Notes under the pieces: generated by a model | What the model saw: only the letters and a program-made list of their open reading frames with translations | Told to the model about the DNA's origin: nothing | The model's database searches: none | Shown: positions 1-11,425 of the stretch, one piece after another | Layout: each line of letters starts with the position of its first letter | Numbering within the stretch: position 1 is the first letter of the stretch | Assembly: GCA_965153455.1 (NCBI GenBank) | Contig: OZ234495.1 | Location: 25,044,875-25,108,874 of the forward strand | Source: Sphagnum compactum | Lineage: Eukaryota; Bryophyta; Sphagnopsida; Sphagnales | Length of the DNA: 64,000 bases | Direction of reading: 5' to 3' | Made by a program: the position numbers and the translations under genes

Positions 1-1355
1 CTGTCGAAACACAGGATCATGAATTTGTGAATTCAAAAATGATGAAGTTAATTTCAAGGGTCTGTGCATTATGTGAAAAAGAAGGACAATCATGGATTGT
101 CTTTTTGTGCCTTATTCACATCATAATAGGTATTGTTAGGCATGTGGAGTTACAAAATGTGGCAGGAACATTAATAGATCAACCACAGGAACATGAATTA
201 GGTATTCTTGTAGTTCAGAACATATTTAAAAGCATGGAGTTGGGAAGCCAATTGGGACCATAGAGTCAATAGATTCGTTCATCTATTCAGACTAGGAGTA
301 GAGAACCAAAGGGGTATTCACATCCACATACTGCACCACAGAGGATACCAATGGGTAACCATAGATTGGAATAATGTCAATTTCAAATCAACATAGCTTC
401 ACCAATAGTGTCAAAAGCGGCAACTGTTGAAACCCGGAAACAACATGTTGGAGTAGGAATTACTCAATCACTGAATGCAAGTATAACAACCACAGAAGTG
501 GAAACGATTGTTGTGCCCAACATAAATGTTGTCAGAAGGGGAATACTAAATGGATCTACAACAAAATTAAGTAGCAGATCAAGTGGAGTCTCAACAGGAA
601 GGAATTTAAGTCGAAGTTCGACACTACCAGTAGCTACTATTGGAGTTGTTAGCATACTTCAAATGGTGTTTACTAATTCGATAACAACTACTCATGTGAA
701 CAGGACTGTAAATCGACCATTGATGAACTCAATGGTTGCTAGAAGGTGCAGAAGTGCAGATGTCATGCATTTAAAAGGAGGATATTGAGAACCAATTGTT
801 GTAATTGCACCAATTCTTGATCATAGAGATGGCCATTATGCTAGGCCAAACATGGTAGTTCTTAAGTATCTTGATTTAAAAAAAGATGTTGATCCAGATG
901 CTCATGTCAGAGTGTTCAATTTTGAAATAAAAGAAAATACAGAGACTTTTGAAGAATATATCATCAATGGGTTTAGCTATATGTTAAGAGATATGGCATT
1001 GGACTAATGCCATAATTACATGTCAAAATTTCCTTATTGTATTTTTTCGGAACTTTTTCAGGCATTTTGCAAATGTCATCGGAAGACTCAGAATGATGAG
1101 CAAATATACATGGAGCTGAAAAACATGAAGCAAGAGGAGATTGAGAGGGTGGAGGTTTACTATGAATGGATTCAAAAGTTGGTTCATGGTTTACAAGTAC
1201 CAACCATAAACAATTTTGTAACTACTGTGTTTAGAGCAGGTTTGCAATCATACCTCATAATTGCAATTGCGGGAATGAAGCGATTAGCATTACAACAACA
1301 TAAGGAGGCAACAATGTTGTGTGAAGAAGGTATGACTACAGCAGAAGCAAGGATC
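1..1355 (+). mobile_element. Truncated Ty3/gypsy gag fragment (copy B, plus strand)
   Basis: This is a decayed piece of the gag region of an LTR retrotransposon. Broken open frames (about 27-263, 408-788, 1020-1361) are the same protein as the minus-strand gag at about 9640-10960, with roughly 80-90% similar residues by eye. The Gag-like core MELKNMKQEEIERVEVYYEW is present near 1110-1170. Similarity continues to base 1, so the fragment extends out of the window. It stops abruptly near 1355, in mid-gag, where it meets the 3' part of element A in opposite orientation. No LTR, protease or polymerase belongs to this copy. Frameshifts and stops rule out function. Confidence 0.85.
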
Positions 1356-1399
1356 TTGTAAAATGACAAAAATGAAATGGTAATATTTTATATCCTTGT

Positions 1400-4300
1400 A
1401 AACATATGTTTTCCCTACCACAATGCTGTAATCCCAATCTACATAAAAACCTGTGGTTCTATATCTACGTTTTGCTCTGTAGTTTCGATCTCTTCCCCCA
1501 CTAATTCAGTTTGTGGTTCGATTTCCAGATGTTGTAATTATGGTATCTTTGGTTGTACCTCCTCTTCATGAGCTGCTCCACTTCTGAGGTCCTGTGATTC
1601 TTCAATCTATACTTCCTCCTCCTGAGTTGTCCCACCGGGCCTTGCTTTTATTTCTTCATTGTGACTTGATACCTTTGTACTTGTTGTATTGCCACAAATG
1701 AAATCTGGAAAATTATTTTGATAAGCTTCCAACTTGTATCTCAAAATTCTTTCATTAGCTCTATGTTGAACCAGATTCTTCTCCAACTCCTTTATAGAAT
1801 ATTCTTCTACAACCTCCCACCATTCCTTAGATTATGCCTCAGAGTCCATCTTATAGCACTATAGCATTTGTTCATAATCCTCTAGTATTTTTTTGATACC
1901 AGGTGGATCTAAATTTTTCCTATGTTCATGTGCCCTCTCTAATTGTGCTTGTAGGTGTTGTAGAGTTCACTGATATTCCTTCTTGTCCTCCATTAACTGT
2001 TTTTTTTTCTGCCTTTGCTTTCTATCTTCTAAGCTCTTCAGACTACAATAGAGATTCATTCTTCATATTTATCAATTCCAAATTTGTTAAAACATTCTCC
2101 TTATTTTTCTTTTCTTTAGTTAGTGTTTTCACCTGACTATCTAGAGCCTCTTGCTTTTTCTTATGAAGAAACAGTGCTTCTATTCACTTCCTCTTTGTGG
2201 TTTCTGAGATTTTAGCCTTTTGCCTTAAATTTTGCAATTCTTCATCCTACGACTTCAGCCGTGTTGTGCTACCCTTGAGATCCTCATTTTCATCTTGCAA
2301 TTTTTTAATGAGTATTTTAGTTTTTTGTTCAACCTCTGCCATGTTCTTCCTCCAGATTTCCACATTATGCTTATACCCCTTCTAGAACTCTCTTTCCTTA
2401 TCCAATTCCTCCTGTAACAATGCCTTTTCCTTCTCCCCCATAACTAATCTGTTCTTCAGAGTGTTTACCTCCAAAGTCAAATTCCCCATATTCAGATTCA
2501 TAATTGCCATGGTCTAAAATAACTCAATTGCCTTATCTGCTTTCATTACTTCTGCAGTTACCTCCTCCACAAACTTTGGTGTACTTGTTTGTGTTGTAGA
2601 ATTTCCAGATCCTTTTGTAGATGATCCCAATTCTTGTACCATTCTTCTCCCCAATTCAAATTCAAATGGGAACCCTTTTGCAAATCCTGGCCTACTAGGT
2701 GGTACATGTAAAACTGCCGGTCTAAACTATTCAAAAGCAAGTTGTGTCACCATTCTCTCCATTTGCAATTCAATAGCCTGTAGACCTTCATGTGTATGTT
2801 GTTCTTATTGCTGTAAATGTTGAAAATGTTTTGAACTTGCAGTGGTCTCCATCCAATCTTCACATACATCCCTTTCAAAATGCATATGCTCCTCACCTTC
2901 TAGAAACCTTATGTCATGTTCCCTCTTAACTCCCTTGCTCTACTCTCGCAGTTGGTTCTCCTATGGCGATGTCATCTGTGGTATCTCCTGCTTCGGCTCC
3001 CTTGGTTGTCTCTCCTATGGAGTTGTCATCTATGGTACTCCTACAATTTTTCTAATTGCCTGGACCATTAATAGCACTGCCCTTACCATTGTTGGTATTG
3101 TAGATGGTTCCACTTTGCCCCTCGTCATTTTCTATGCCCTCAAATTTGTGCTCTCATGTTCCCTCTTCACTCTTGAACCTAAGGCTCCTCCTTCTTCAAC
3201 TCTGTTTTTCCTTTTAAGAGCAATTTTTGGAGAGTTTGTTGCAGTTTTCTTTTTGTTTTCTAGTGCTATTTGCATCTCCTCCCTAATTCTTTTAACCTTG
3301 GCCAGTGGTTTCTGTGGATTGTCCTTTTGATGCACAAACAGATATTGAAAGATTTTTGCCAATACCAAGGCAGATTGACAAGTATCTTTTTTATCCCCCT
3401 TATTCTCCTTAACATACTTATTCCACCTATCCAACTCACTACACAAACTATTGAATATAATTTGTGCCCAATCTACCTATTGCCCCTTCTTTGTTTTCAC
3501 CAATGTAATAACATTTTTGTTGCTAAAATATTGTACCTTATCCCTATGATAAACGACAAAATATAATGGCAGACCTAGACTCTTTATATTCCATTGATCT
3601 GCAGAAGAATTTGCAGGTGCAAGTCTACAACTTGTAATGCCTAAACTACTAATGACTGACCGACCTATCCTTTTAGTTCTTCTACATACCCTTCCTCACA
3701 TTCCAAAAACATCTACAATTAGTTGTTTGCTAATTACATACACCTTATCCTTATGCCCAAAGTAGATATCGGCCCCTTTGATCAAGAATGTGTTTAGAAA
3801 TTCCAACATTACATCAAGCATAAGTGTTTCCCACCCCATCAGAAACAAAGGCACAAGCCTTGCTTTAGAAGCCCAATCTTCTTCCGCAGCAATATCTTTC
3901 TAGTTTTCCATCCGCTGTATATGTTTGTCATAGTTTTGTTTCGTCTATGTCCACATGAAACACCCAAGATTTGGAATTTTAATACCTTTCTTTAGAAATG
4001 TAGCTTTGTTTAGGATTGCACGTCTTCTCTTCGCTACCGTTTCCACTTCATGTTGCTCCATCTCCATGAGCCTTCGTTGTGCTTCTGCCATTGTCTGCAC
4101 CTCTATGGCTTGCTATACATTCAACTACACTTCTATGAATAGTTGTTCTTCCTATGTAACAACATTATCCTCCCTTGCGTCCTTCTGCACTATCTATGCT
4201 TCCACAAAATGATGCTCCTCAACTTCATCTTCCTCTGATTCTTCAATGCACATCAGATCTATTTATGTAGCTCTTGGTCCTGTCTATTCTCTTGCACACC

Positions 4301-5320
4301 AACGTCATCTGCTTCTACGCAAAAACTCAACTGCAAATGTTCTAGTTGTATCATATGTTTTAATTATCGTATGTGCAAACTGTATCTTCACATTATATGC
4401 CTTCCCTTCTTCTTATTTCAAAGATGATGATGAATGTGGCGATGACCTTGCAATCAACAACTGAATATTCAACACTCCTCTCTTTGCTTTTCTCAACTCT
4501 TTTTCGACTTTTGTTATTTTCAACAATTGCACTTCCTCCTCCTGCTTTCGTATATGCTCACTTTTCTGCGCTTCCTTTTCCCTTGCTATTCACTATAGTT
4601 TTTCAATTGCACTTTTTGCACTCATATTGTTGTGAACTCCAAAACTTTGAAAATACACACAACTTCCAGTAATAAACGCAAACTGCTTTTGACGGTTACC
4701 CTGTTTTTTCTCGTCCTTGAACATCCTACCCATCACATTCATTTTTCATCTGCTCTCTGGCTTTTAATTAACGCACGATCCTCGAAATTAATACAGCCAT
4801 CACTACAAGTTTATGTGTCCCTTGTACCACCACATGGAAGCACTTAACATCATCATTATGAATGAACGTCATACATTTCATCTTTTTGATTACTCCACAT
4901 TTGTAATCGCCCTACATTTTTTGTATTGACTCCACTTTGTTCGCCCTGTACACCTTATGCTGACTATGCCCATTTATCTATTGATTGTGAAAACACATAT
5001 GGTGACTGTACTGAATTATTTGCTGAATGTGCCCACAATTCTGATGATTGTGCAAATACTCCTAATGATCGAGCGAATACTGTTGTTGATTCAACTAATA
5101 CGTTTGACATATCATCTGTAGATTTCTGCATCCCAAATCCCACACTGCTACAACTATTGTTCTTCTAGAGATCGAAAATAAAGACTGTGTTCACCGTTGG
5201 ATCTATGATCTGTTCTTTATCTTCATCATTATTCATATCTGGGTTCTGTAGTTGAATTCTTTCATCGTCCTTCTCTGTGTCAGAATTTGCCTCTTGAACT
5301 CCACTTGCATTTTTTTCCCA
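1400..5320 (-). pseudogene. Extra ORF region downstream of integrase in element A
   Basis: About 3.9 kb after the integrase, on the same strand, still reads as decayed protein sequence. The first part (5160-5300) is acidic. A central part (about 3130-4000) has mixed hydrophobic and basic segments, including an open frame at 3132-3446 with CQSALVLAKIFQYLFVHQKD and a Lys-rich tail. The last part (about 1600-2750) is Glu/Lys/Gln-rich and strongly coiled-coil-like (for example EEVTAEVMKADKAIELF and KTLTKEKKNKENVLTNLELI). Stops are again mostly TAA or TAG. I do not recognise the family. Plant elements can carry transposon-associated or captured-gene ORFs downstream of pol, and this may be one. It could also be two separate ORFs. 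Confidence 0.55.
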
Positions 5321-5325
5321 ATATA

Positions 5326-6460
5326 CTAGCATTTGTGTTCTTTTTTTAAAACTTTAGATTCCATGTATTTATAAGCTTTGGGCTTATTCACGTTGACCAA
5401 CACAAGGTTAGTTTCAAACTTTTCAATGGTCACCAATAACACAATGTTATTTGGCAACACATATTGTACTCTGTACGGTCCAAACCATTTCCTAGTAAAC
5501 TTCCCTAGGTGTGATTTATTGCCCTTTGGAAACCACATAAACTCTAAAACAAAATTGTTTTTCCGGATTATTTTATTGACTCCATAATGCTCTATTCCAT
5601 TGTTGAATTCCTGCAGATTTTGCAACCTACATTCTAGCTTCCTACAACTTTTCGAGCTCTGTAATTCTACTAGTTAAAACTTTCACTGGAGTATTATCTC
5701 TCTCATTTCCACTAGCAACTGGAACGATATATTCTATGGGCACTAATGGATGTAATCCATACATTGATTGATACAGTGTATACCATGTTGTTACTTGGTA
5801 TTCAGTTCTATACGAAAATAATATTGTAGAGAAATGCTCATCCCAATCTGTTCTATTTTCACTAACTAACTTGGTCAACAATGTCCCAAGTACTTTGTTA
5901 GTAGACTTAAGTTACCCATTGCCCTGAAAATAATAAGTTGTAGAACTCACATGTTTATCAAAAAATGGCATCATTAATAAAATGAACTCCCTGATTGTGA
6001 CTATAGTCAAAGGACATCCAAACTTGGTTAATATGCACTCATATAAATTTTTTGTTTGTTGTATTAGTTTTCAATGCTCTTGCTTCCACTCACTTAGTAG
6101 CATAGTTTATGGCAACAAGAATATATTTGTTCCCTGTATATCTCCCTACTAGCTTAATTGGCCCCACAAAATCAAGTCATCATTTCATAAATGGTTCCTC
6201 CAAACAACTTGTGATCAGCTTTGCAAGACTTTGAGTTGCCAATCCTCTTGTTCTTTGACATGCATCACAAGATCTATAGTAATCATGCACGTCCCTGTAC
6301 ATAGTTGGCCACCAATATCCAACATTCAATATCTTCCTATTCGTTATTGTCGTTGCAAAATGCCCTCCTGAAGGTCCTTCATGTAGTTCTTTCATCACCA
6401 TTTGTGCTTTTGTTGTTGTCAAACATCATCATAGTCTATTGTCTTGGCCCATTCTGTACA
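5326..6460 (-). pseudogene. Integrase of element A, catalytic residues destroyed
   Basis: The minus strand shows an HHCC zinc-binding region at 6180-6422 (GHFATTITNRKILNVGYWWP followed by SCDACQRTRG), then the core, then the C-terminal GPY/F module (KWFGPYRVQYVLPNNIVLL) near 5450-5510. In the core, the first catalytic position reads VAINYATKW where Asp is usual. The second, normally in T-D-Q-G, is destroyed by an apparent one-base deletion near 5995. The third reads NG-stop-LKS where Glu is usual. All three acidic residues of the DDE triad are therefore lost. The enzyme would join cDNA to the genome; this copy is inactive. Confidence 0.88.
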
Positions 6461-6599
6461 ATTCACCATTCTTCTGTGTAAAAGGCTCTACTTTCCTAAC
6501 CAATCTCTGCTTCTGTTGCACCGATAACGTGCCCTCAATCTATCATGTTTTTAAAAATTCTTTTACATCATTCAACCACTTAGGCCCTGTATAAAACAA

Positions 6600-7790
6600 A
6601 CTTGGATCTGTGGTTTAATTAGGCACACATGTGGGTTCCGTATTATCCGGTAATCTTGACAATGCATCTGCAACTACATGAATTCTACCTGGCTTATACA
6701 CTACTGTGAAATCATATTTGAGGAACAATAACAACTATCTAATTATTATCCCTGAAACTTGTGGTTTATTGACCAAATAGACTAATGCCATATGATTTAC
6801 ATAAAAGACAAACTTATTGCCCAACAAATAATGTCTGAACTTGTGCAAAGAAAAAACCATTGTTAAAGCTTTTCTCTATGTTGTGTTATAATTCTGTTAT
6901 GTTCTGTTCAGAAGCCTAGAAGCATACATTATTAGTTGATCATTCTTCCTTATTACGTTATTAAACAACATAGCCCCCACAGCTAACAGGGACGCATCTA
7001 TATGAACGTGAAATTCCACCTGCCAATTTGGTGATATCAGTATCGATGCTTCAATATACTTCTGTTTAATCAATTCTCAAGCCTTCTCACATTCCTCTAT
7101 CCAAAGAAAAGTCTTTGTCTTTCTGGTCAATTTAATGATAGGTGCCATAATCGCAATGAATTTTTTTAATAAAACATCTATAAAACTATGCCATCCCATT
7201 GAATATTTGAATTTGTTGAGGATTTTTAGGCGGTGGCATGTTTACGATTACTTGTATTTTATTTGGATTTGGAAATTTCCTTTCCTTGGAAATAAAAAAA
7301 CCCAAGATCATCCTTGAAAATACCATAAATGCACATTTGTCTGGATTTAGATTAATGCCATATTCTCTATACTTTTGAAAACATAATTTGAGCTTCTACA
7401 AATGATTCTCCATGTCACTATACACCGTAAAGTCATCCAGAAATATCTTCATAAATTTGTCCAAATACTCTATGAATGTTTTGGTCATGGATTTCTAATA
7501 TGTTGGAGGTCCATTTTTAACTCCAAATGACATCACCTTCCATATAAAAGGCCCCCCAGTTTGTAACAAATGTAGTCTTGTATCTGTCCTCTAGAGCTAT
7601 AAATATTTGATGATATCTTGAATATCCATCTAAAAAGGAATTTGTTTCATACCCTATTACTGTGTTCAACATTTCATCTATGAAAGGTAATGGGTATGGA
7701 TCCTTCTTTGTGGTTGCATTTAGTTTTTAAAAATCTATATAGATTTTCAGCTTGCCATTTTTTTGGGTACTACTACTATGGGTGACAACC
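6600..7790 (-). pseudogene. Reverse transcriptase and RNase H of element A (degenerate)
   Basis: On the minus strand the classical Ty3/gypsy RT blocks appear in order. Near 7660-7750 is a segment ending DPYPLPFIDEML (the KDPYPLP block). Near 7600-7640 is the FLDGYSRYHQI block. Near 7440-7460 is the catalytic FLDDF motif with both Asp codons retained. RNase H follows, with a FHVHIDASLLAVGAML-like segment near 6960-7020 that retains the first Asp, and ends near 6650 with VADALSRL, the usual end of the domain. Stops interrupt it at several points, mostly TAG or TAA replacing Gln or Trp. RT would copy element RNA into cDNA; this copy cannot be translated intact. Confidence 0.88.
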
Positions 7791-8132
7791 ATTTAGCTTC
7801 TTCTATAGATTCAATGAGTTCAGCTGCTAACAACTTATCTATATCTTATTTGATCGTTGTAGCATAGTTTGGATTTAATCTGTACTTGGCCTGATGTGCC
7901 GGTGATATAGTAGTGTCTAACTCAATTCTGTGTTGTGCTAGCTTTGGTGAATCCCTTTTAGATCTTTGTAAGTCCATGCAAAAACATCTTTGAATTCCTT
8001 CAACATTGCTCCACTTCTAGCACCTTGCTTGTTTCTAGTTGTGCATTAATCTTCACCATTTGTGGTTCTGCATCAGTTCCTAGATTGAGCTTCATCAAAT
8101 TGTTGATCTTCAATTAATGTCCATCTAGCTAT

Positions 8133-8850
8133 TTATAATCCACGTGTTTTGATGTTTGCTAAAGTTTCATTCACTATAACATTCCTTGGTTGATGTCTAT
8201 AGTACGTATTTGGATACACCTTATCCTCTAAAGCTACTTCTGGCTTATATTTGTTGTCAGTTATCTTCTTTTCTATGTTTTGTACTTCAGATCCCTGTTC
8301 AAAAATATTCGTCTTCACATCTATATCCATGATCCCCACAACTGTGGTTTTCATAGATTGAATTGTCTGAGGTAAATTGATTGTTCCTATGGAGAACAAT
8401 TCTGACTTTGTAACAAAGACGATATCTTCTTTTTCATTTGTGATGCCATTCTAATAATTGTAGCACAGTAACACCTCTGGTCTTCTTACTTCATTTCCCA
8501 AATGTTTGGTAACTGTAATTGTTTGGATTGTCCCATTCCCTTGTATGGTAACAATGTTACTTCCCCAATCATGTGCCACTTTAGCATCCCTCAACTATGG
8601 TTTCCCAAACAACATGGAATAACTAGAATCCACCACACTATTTTGAAGTACAGTAAACGTAGCTATGTAAGGAATGCCATGAACATATATCTTCAAATCT
8701 CTAATCAACCCCACTGGTTTTGTGGTTGTTTGATCTACCATCCTCAGATCATATGGTGCAGGTTTAAGCTTTGTACTTGGATAATTGCCATATGATTATT
8801 TATTATTACAATAGTTATCCCTATTTCTGGTATTGAAGAACCAACTTGTT
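8133..8850 (-). pseudogene. Aspartic protease region of element A (degenerate)
   Basis: The minus strand between Gag and RT encodes a segment resembling the C-terminal half of a retropepsin-like domain: a stretch around YSMLFGKP, then an alternation of hydrophobic residues and Gly (HDWGSNIVTIQGNGTIQTI). In this lineage that segment follows the catalytic Asp. The active-site D-S/T-G itself was not found in a clean frame. One frame is open from 8133 to 8399; the upstream part is broken. The assignment rests on position and the partial motif, so it is weaker than the RT and integrase calls. Confidence 0.6.
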
Positions 8851-8899
8851 TATCTGTGGTTGCTTTATTTACATTTTGAGTTTATTTGGTTTCAACTTT

Positions 8900-11330
8900 T
8901 GCCACATATATTTCTTTAGCTCAAAAAGTTATTTTAAACAATTGTCCTAAGTTCAAAGTATAACTTATTTTTAGCATCTGCTTACTAATGTCTAGAAAAA
9001 TCTTTTTTATTATGATCAGTCTCCCTTGTGAATTCAGTACTTGAGATCTCTATGCATCCACAGGAGTAGTATTTGGCATACCCGTCCATGTTGTGTTCCA
9101 TCCTCCATGGATGTGGATGGCCTTTCGATCTGGGTTTGTGTTTTCTGAATCTGTTGAATTGTTTCCACCATAGATTGCTTCAACCACTCTTCTTTCTCCC
9201 AATCAACAACATTTTTTGCTTTTCTTGGTTCTCTATCCTTGAACACCTATTCTTCAGTTATTTTACTTCTTGTGGTAACATTAACATCCACCACATTCAC
9301 TTCCACAATGACTGTTTGTGTTTCAGCAATAGATTGAACTTCTATTATTGTCACAGATTTCCCATGAAACAGTTGTTGCATTTCAAAAAACTTTGGACAA
9401 TCTGTCATTTTTTGGCCATTCAAACCACATATGTGAGATGCATATGAAGATGTCTTCGGTGTTTTTTGACTTGGTTGTGTTGCCTTTGTAATTACCATCG
9501 TGGTTTGCTCTTTTTTCTTTCTGCATGTTTCCACATTGTGATTTGTCATCCCACAATTTGTGCAATGTTTGTTAGTCTTCCCTGTATTACTTTTGTTTTT
9601 GATGGTATTGCTTGTTTAATATTTTGTGGTATTGATAGTGCACTCCTTGCTTCTGTAATAGTCATACCTTCTTCACACAACATTGTCGCCTCCTTATGTT
9701 GTTGTAATGTTGACCGTTTCATTCCTGCAGTCGCAATTATGAGCTATGATTGCAAACCTACTCTAAACACAGTAGTTAGAAAATTGTTTATGGTTGGTAC
9801 TTGTAAACCATGAACCAACTTTTGAATCCATTCATAGTAAACCTCCACCCTCTCAGTTTCCTCTTACTTCATGTTTTTCAACTCCATGTATATTTGTTCA
9901 TCATTCTGAGTCTTCTGATGACGTTTGTAAAATGCTTGAATACGCTTCAAAAAAGTACGGTCAAGAAATTCTGACATGTAATTATGGCACCGGTCTGATG
10001 CCATATCTCTTAGCGTATAGCTAAATGCATTAATGATATATTCTTTAGAAGTTTCTGCATTTTCTTTTATTTCAATTGAACACTCTGATATGAACATATG
10101 GATCAACATTTTTTTAAAAATTAGGATACTTAAGAACTACCATGTTTGGCCTAGCATAATGGCCATCTCTATGATCAAGAATTGGTGCAGTTATAGCAAT
10201 TGGTTCTCGGTATCTTCCTTTTGAATGTACAACATTTGCACTTTTGCACCCTCTAACAACCATTGAGTTCATCAATGGTCAATTTGCAGTCCTATTCACA
10301 TGAGTAGTCGTTATCAGATTAGTAAACACCATTTGAAGTATGCTAACAACTCCAATAGTAACTGCTAGTAGTGTCGAACTTCGACTCATATTCCTTTTTG
10401 CTAAGACTCCACTTGATCTGCTACCTAATTTTGTTGCAGATCCAATTAGTACTCCCTTTTTGACAACATCTATGTTGGGCGTAACAATTGTTTCCACTCC
10501 TGTGGTTGTTATACTTGCATTGAGTGATTGAGTAACTCCTACTCCAACATGTTGTTTTCGGGTTTCAACAATTGCCACTTCTGACACTATTGGTGAAGTT
10601 GTGTTGATTCAAAATTGACGTTGTTCCAGTCTATGGTTACCCATTTGTATCCTTTGTGGTGCAATATGTGGATGTGAATACTCCTTTGGTTTTTTGCTCC
10701 TGGTCTGAATAGATGAACGAATCTATCAACTTTGTGGTCCCAATTGGCTTCCGAATTCCATGTTTTTAAATTTGTTTTGGACTACAAAAATTCTTAATTC
10801 CTGTTCCTGTGGTTGATCTATTAATGCTCCTGCCACATTTTGTTACTCCACATGCCTAACAATACCTATTCTGATGTGAAAAGGCACAGACCCTTGAAAG
10901 TGACCTCATCATTTTTGAATTCACAAATTCATGATCTCGTGTTTCGGCCGTGTACTTTGGTTGATCCAACTTTGGATTCCCTTGATGTGAGTATGACAGT
11001 GGTACTTCATCCAACACATTCACCTATGCCTCTGTATACTTAGATGATCTTGGGTAATTTTCCTCCGTCTTTTCAAACACATCAACATTGGTGTTTTCAT
11101 CCACCTCCTAGTGTTCCATTGGTTCATAGTAATATGGAGATGCAGACTGATACACAAACCTGGGTTGTATATTTCTTGTAACATCCTTCCCTTGCCTAGT
11201 CACCGACTCTAATCTTGAGATTTCCTACGGTTGATCAGGTATTATAGAAGTCCCTATTCTGTCTTGATCTCTATGATTCTGAACCATAGATTGCGACTGA
11301 GAAATATACTACATTCGCTCATTCGGATGA
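8900..11330 (-). pseudogene. Gag pseudogene of element A with zinc-knuckle remnants
   Basis: The minus strand encodes a long Gag-like protein. The capsid-like part (about 9650-10110) matches the core of fragment B. Downstream lies an intact CCHC knuckle, CTNCGMTNHNVETC (C-x2-C-x4-H-x4-C), at about 9535-9576. A second knuckle-like motif near 9405-9445, SHICGLNGQKMTDC, appears to have lost its first Cys (to Ser) and its His (to Gln). The N-terminal part reads in broken frames up to about 11300 and is rich in Asp, Glu, Gln and Tyr. Gag would package the element RNA. Stops and frame changes make this copy non-functional. Confidence 0.8.
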
Positions 11331-11406
11331 ATAGTCGATTGCATCTCTCTCCGTGGAGATTATTGTTTGGAATTGTGCCTTTTCTAAAAACCCTTAGTCC
11401 ATACGT

Positions 11407-11418
11407 TCTATCATACCA
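11407..11418 (-). promoter_or_regulatory. Possible primer binding site (initiator tRNA-Met type)
   Basis: On the minus strand, immediately upstream of the gag-like region, the sequence TGGTATGATAGA resembles TGGTATCAGAGC, the initiator-Met PBS common in plant LTR elements (9 of 12 bases). A CA dinucleotide five bases upstream could be the 5' LTR end. A second LTR copy, which would confirm the boundary, is missing. Confidence 0.45.
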
Positions 11419-11425
11419 CTTTTTG

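Larger units (their letters stand above)
1356..11425 (-). mobile_element. Degenerate Ty3/gypsy LTR retrotransposon (copy A)
   Basis: Read on the minus strand, the domain order is gag, zinc knuckles, protease, reverse transcriptase, RNase H, integrase, then a further long coding-like region. RT upstream of integrase is the Ty3/gypsy (Metaviridae) order. A primer-binding-site-like motif lies at 11407-11418, so the 5' LTR should lie to the right of about 11420. No second LTR copy is visible: the 3' side ends at the junction with gag fragment B near 1355. Many in-frame stops are TAA or TAG where CAA or CAG is expected, and several frameshifts are present. The element is dead and has lost its 3' end. 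Confidence 0.85.

Noticed and set aside
4926-5168. Cys/Asp/Asn-rich plus-strand frame
   Set aside because: It is the antisense shadow of the decayed ORF region downstream of the integrase in element A.
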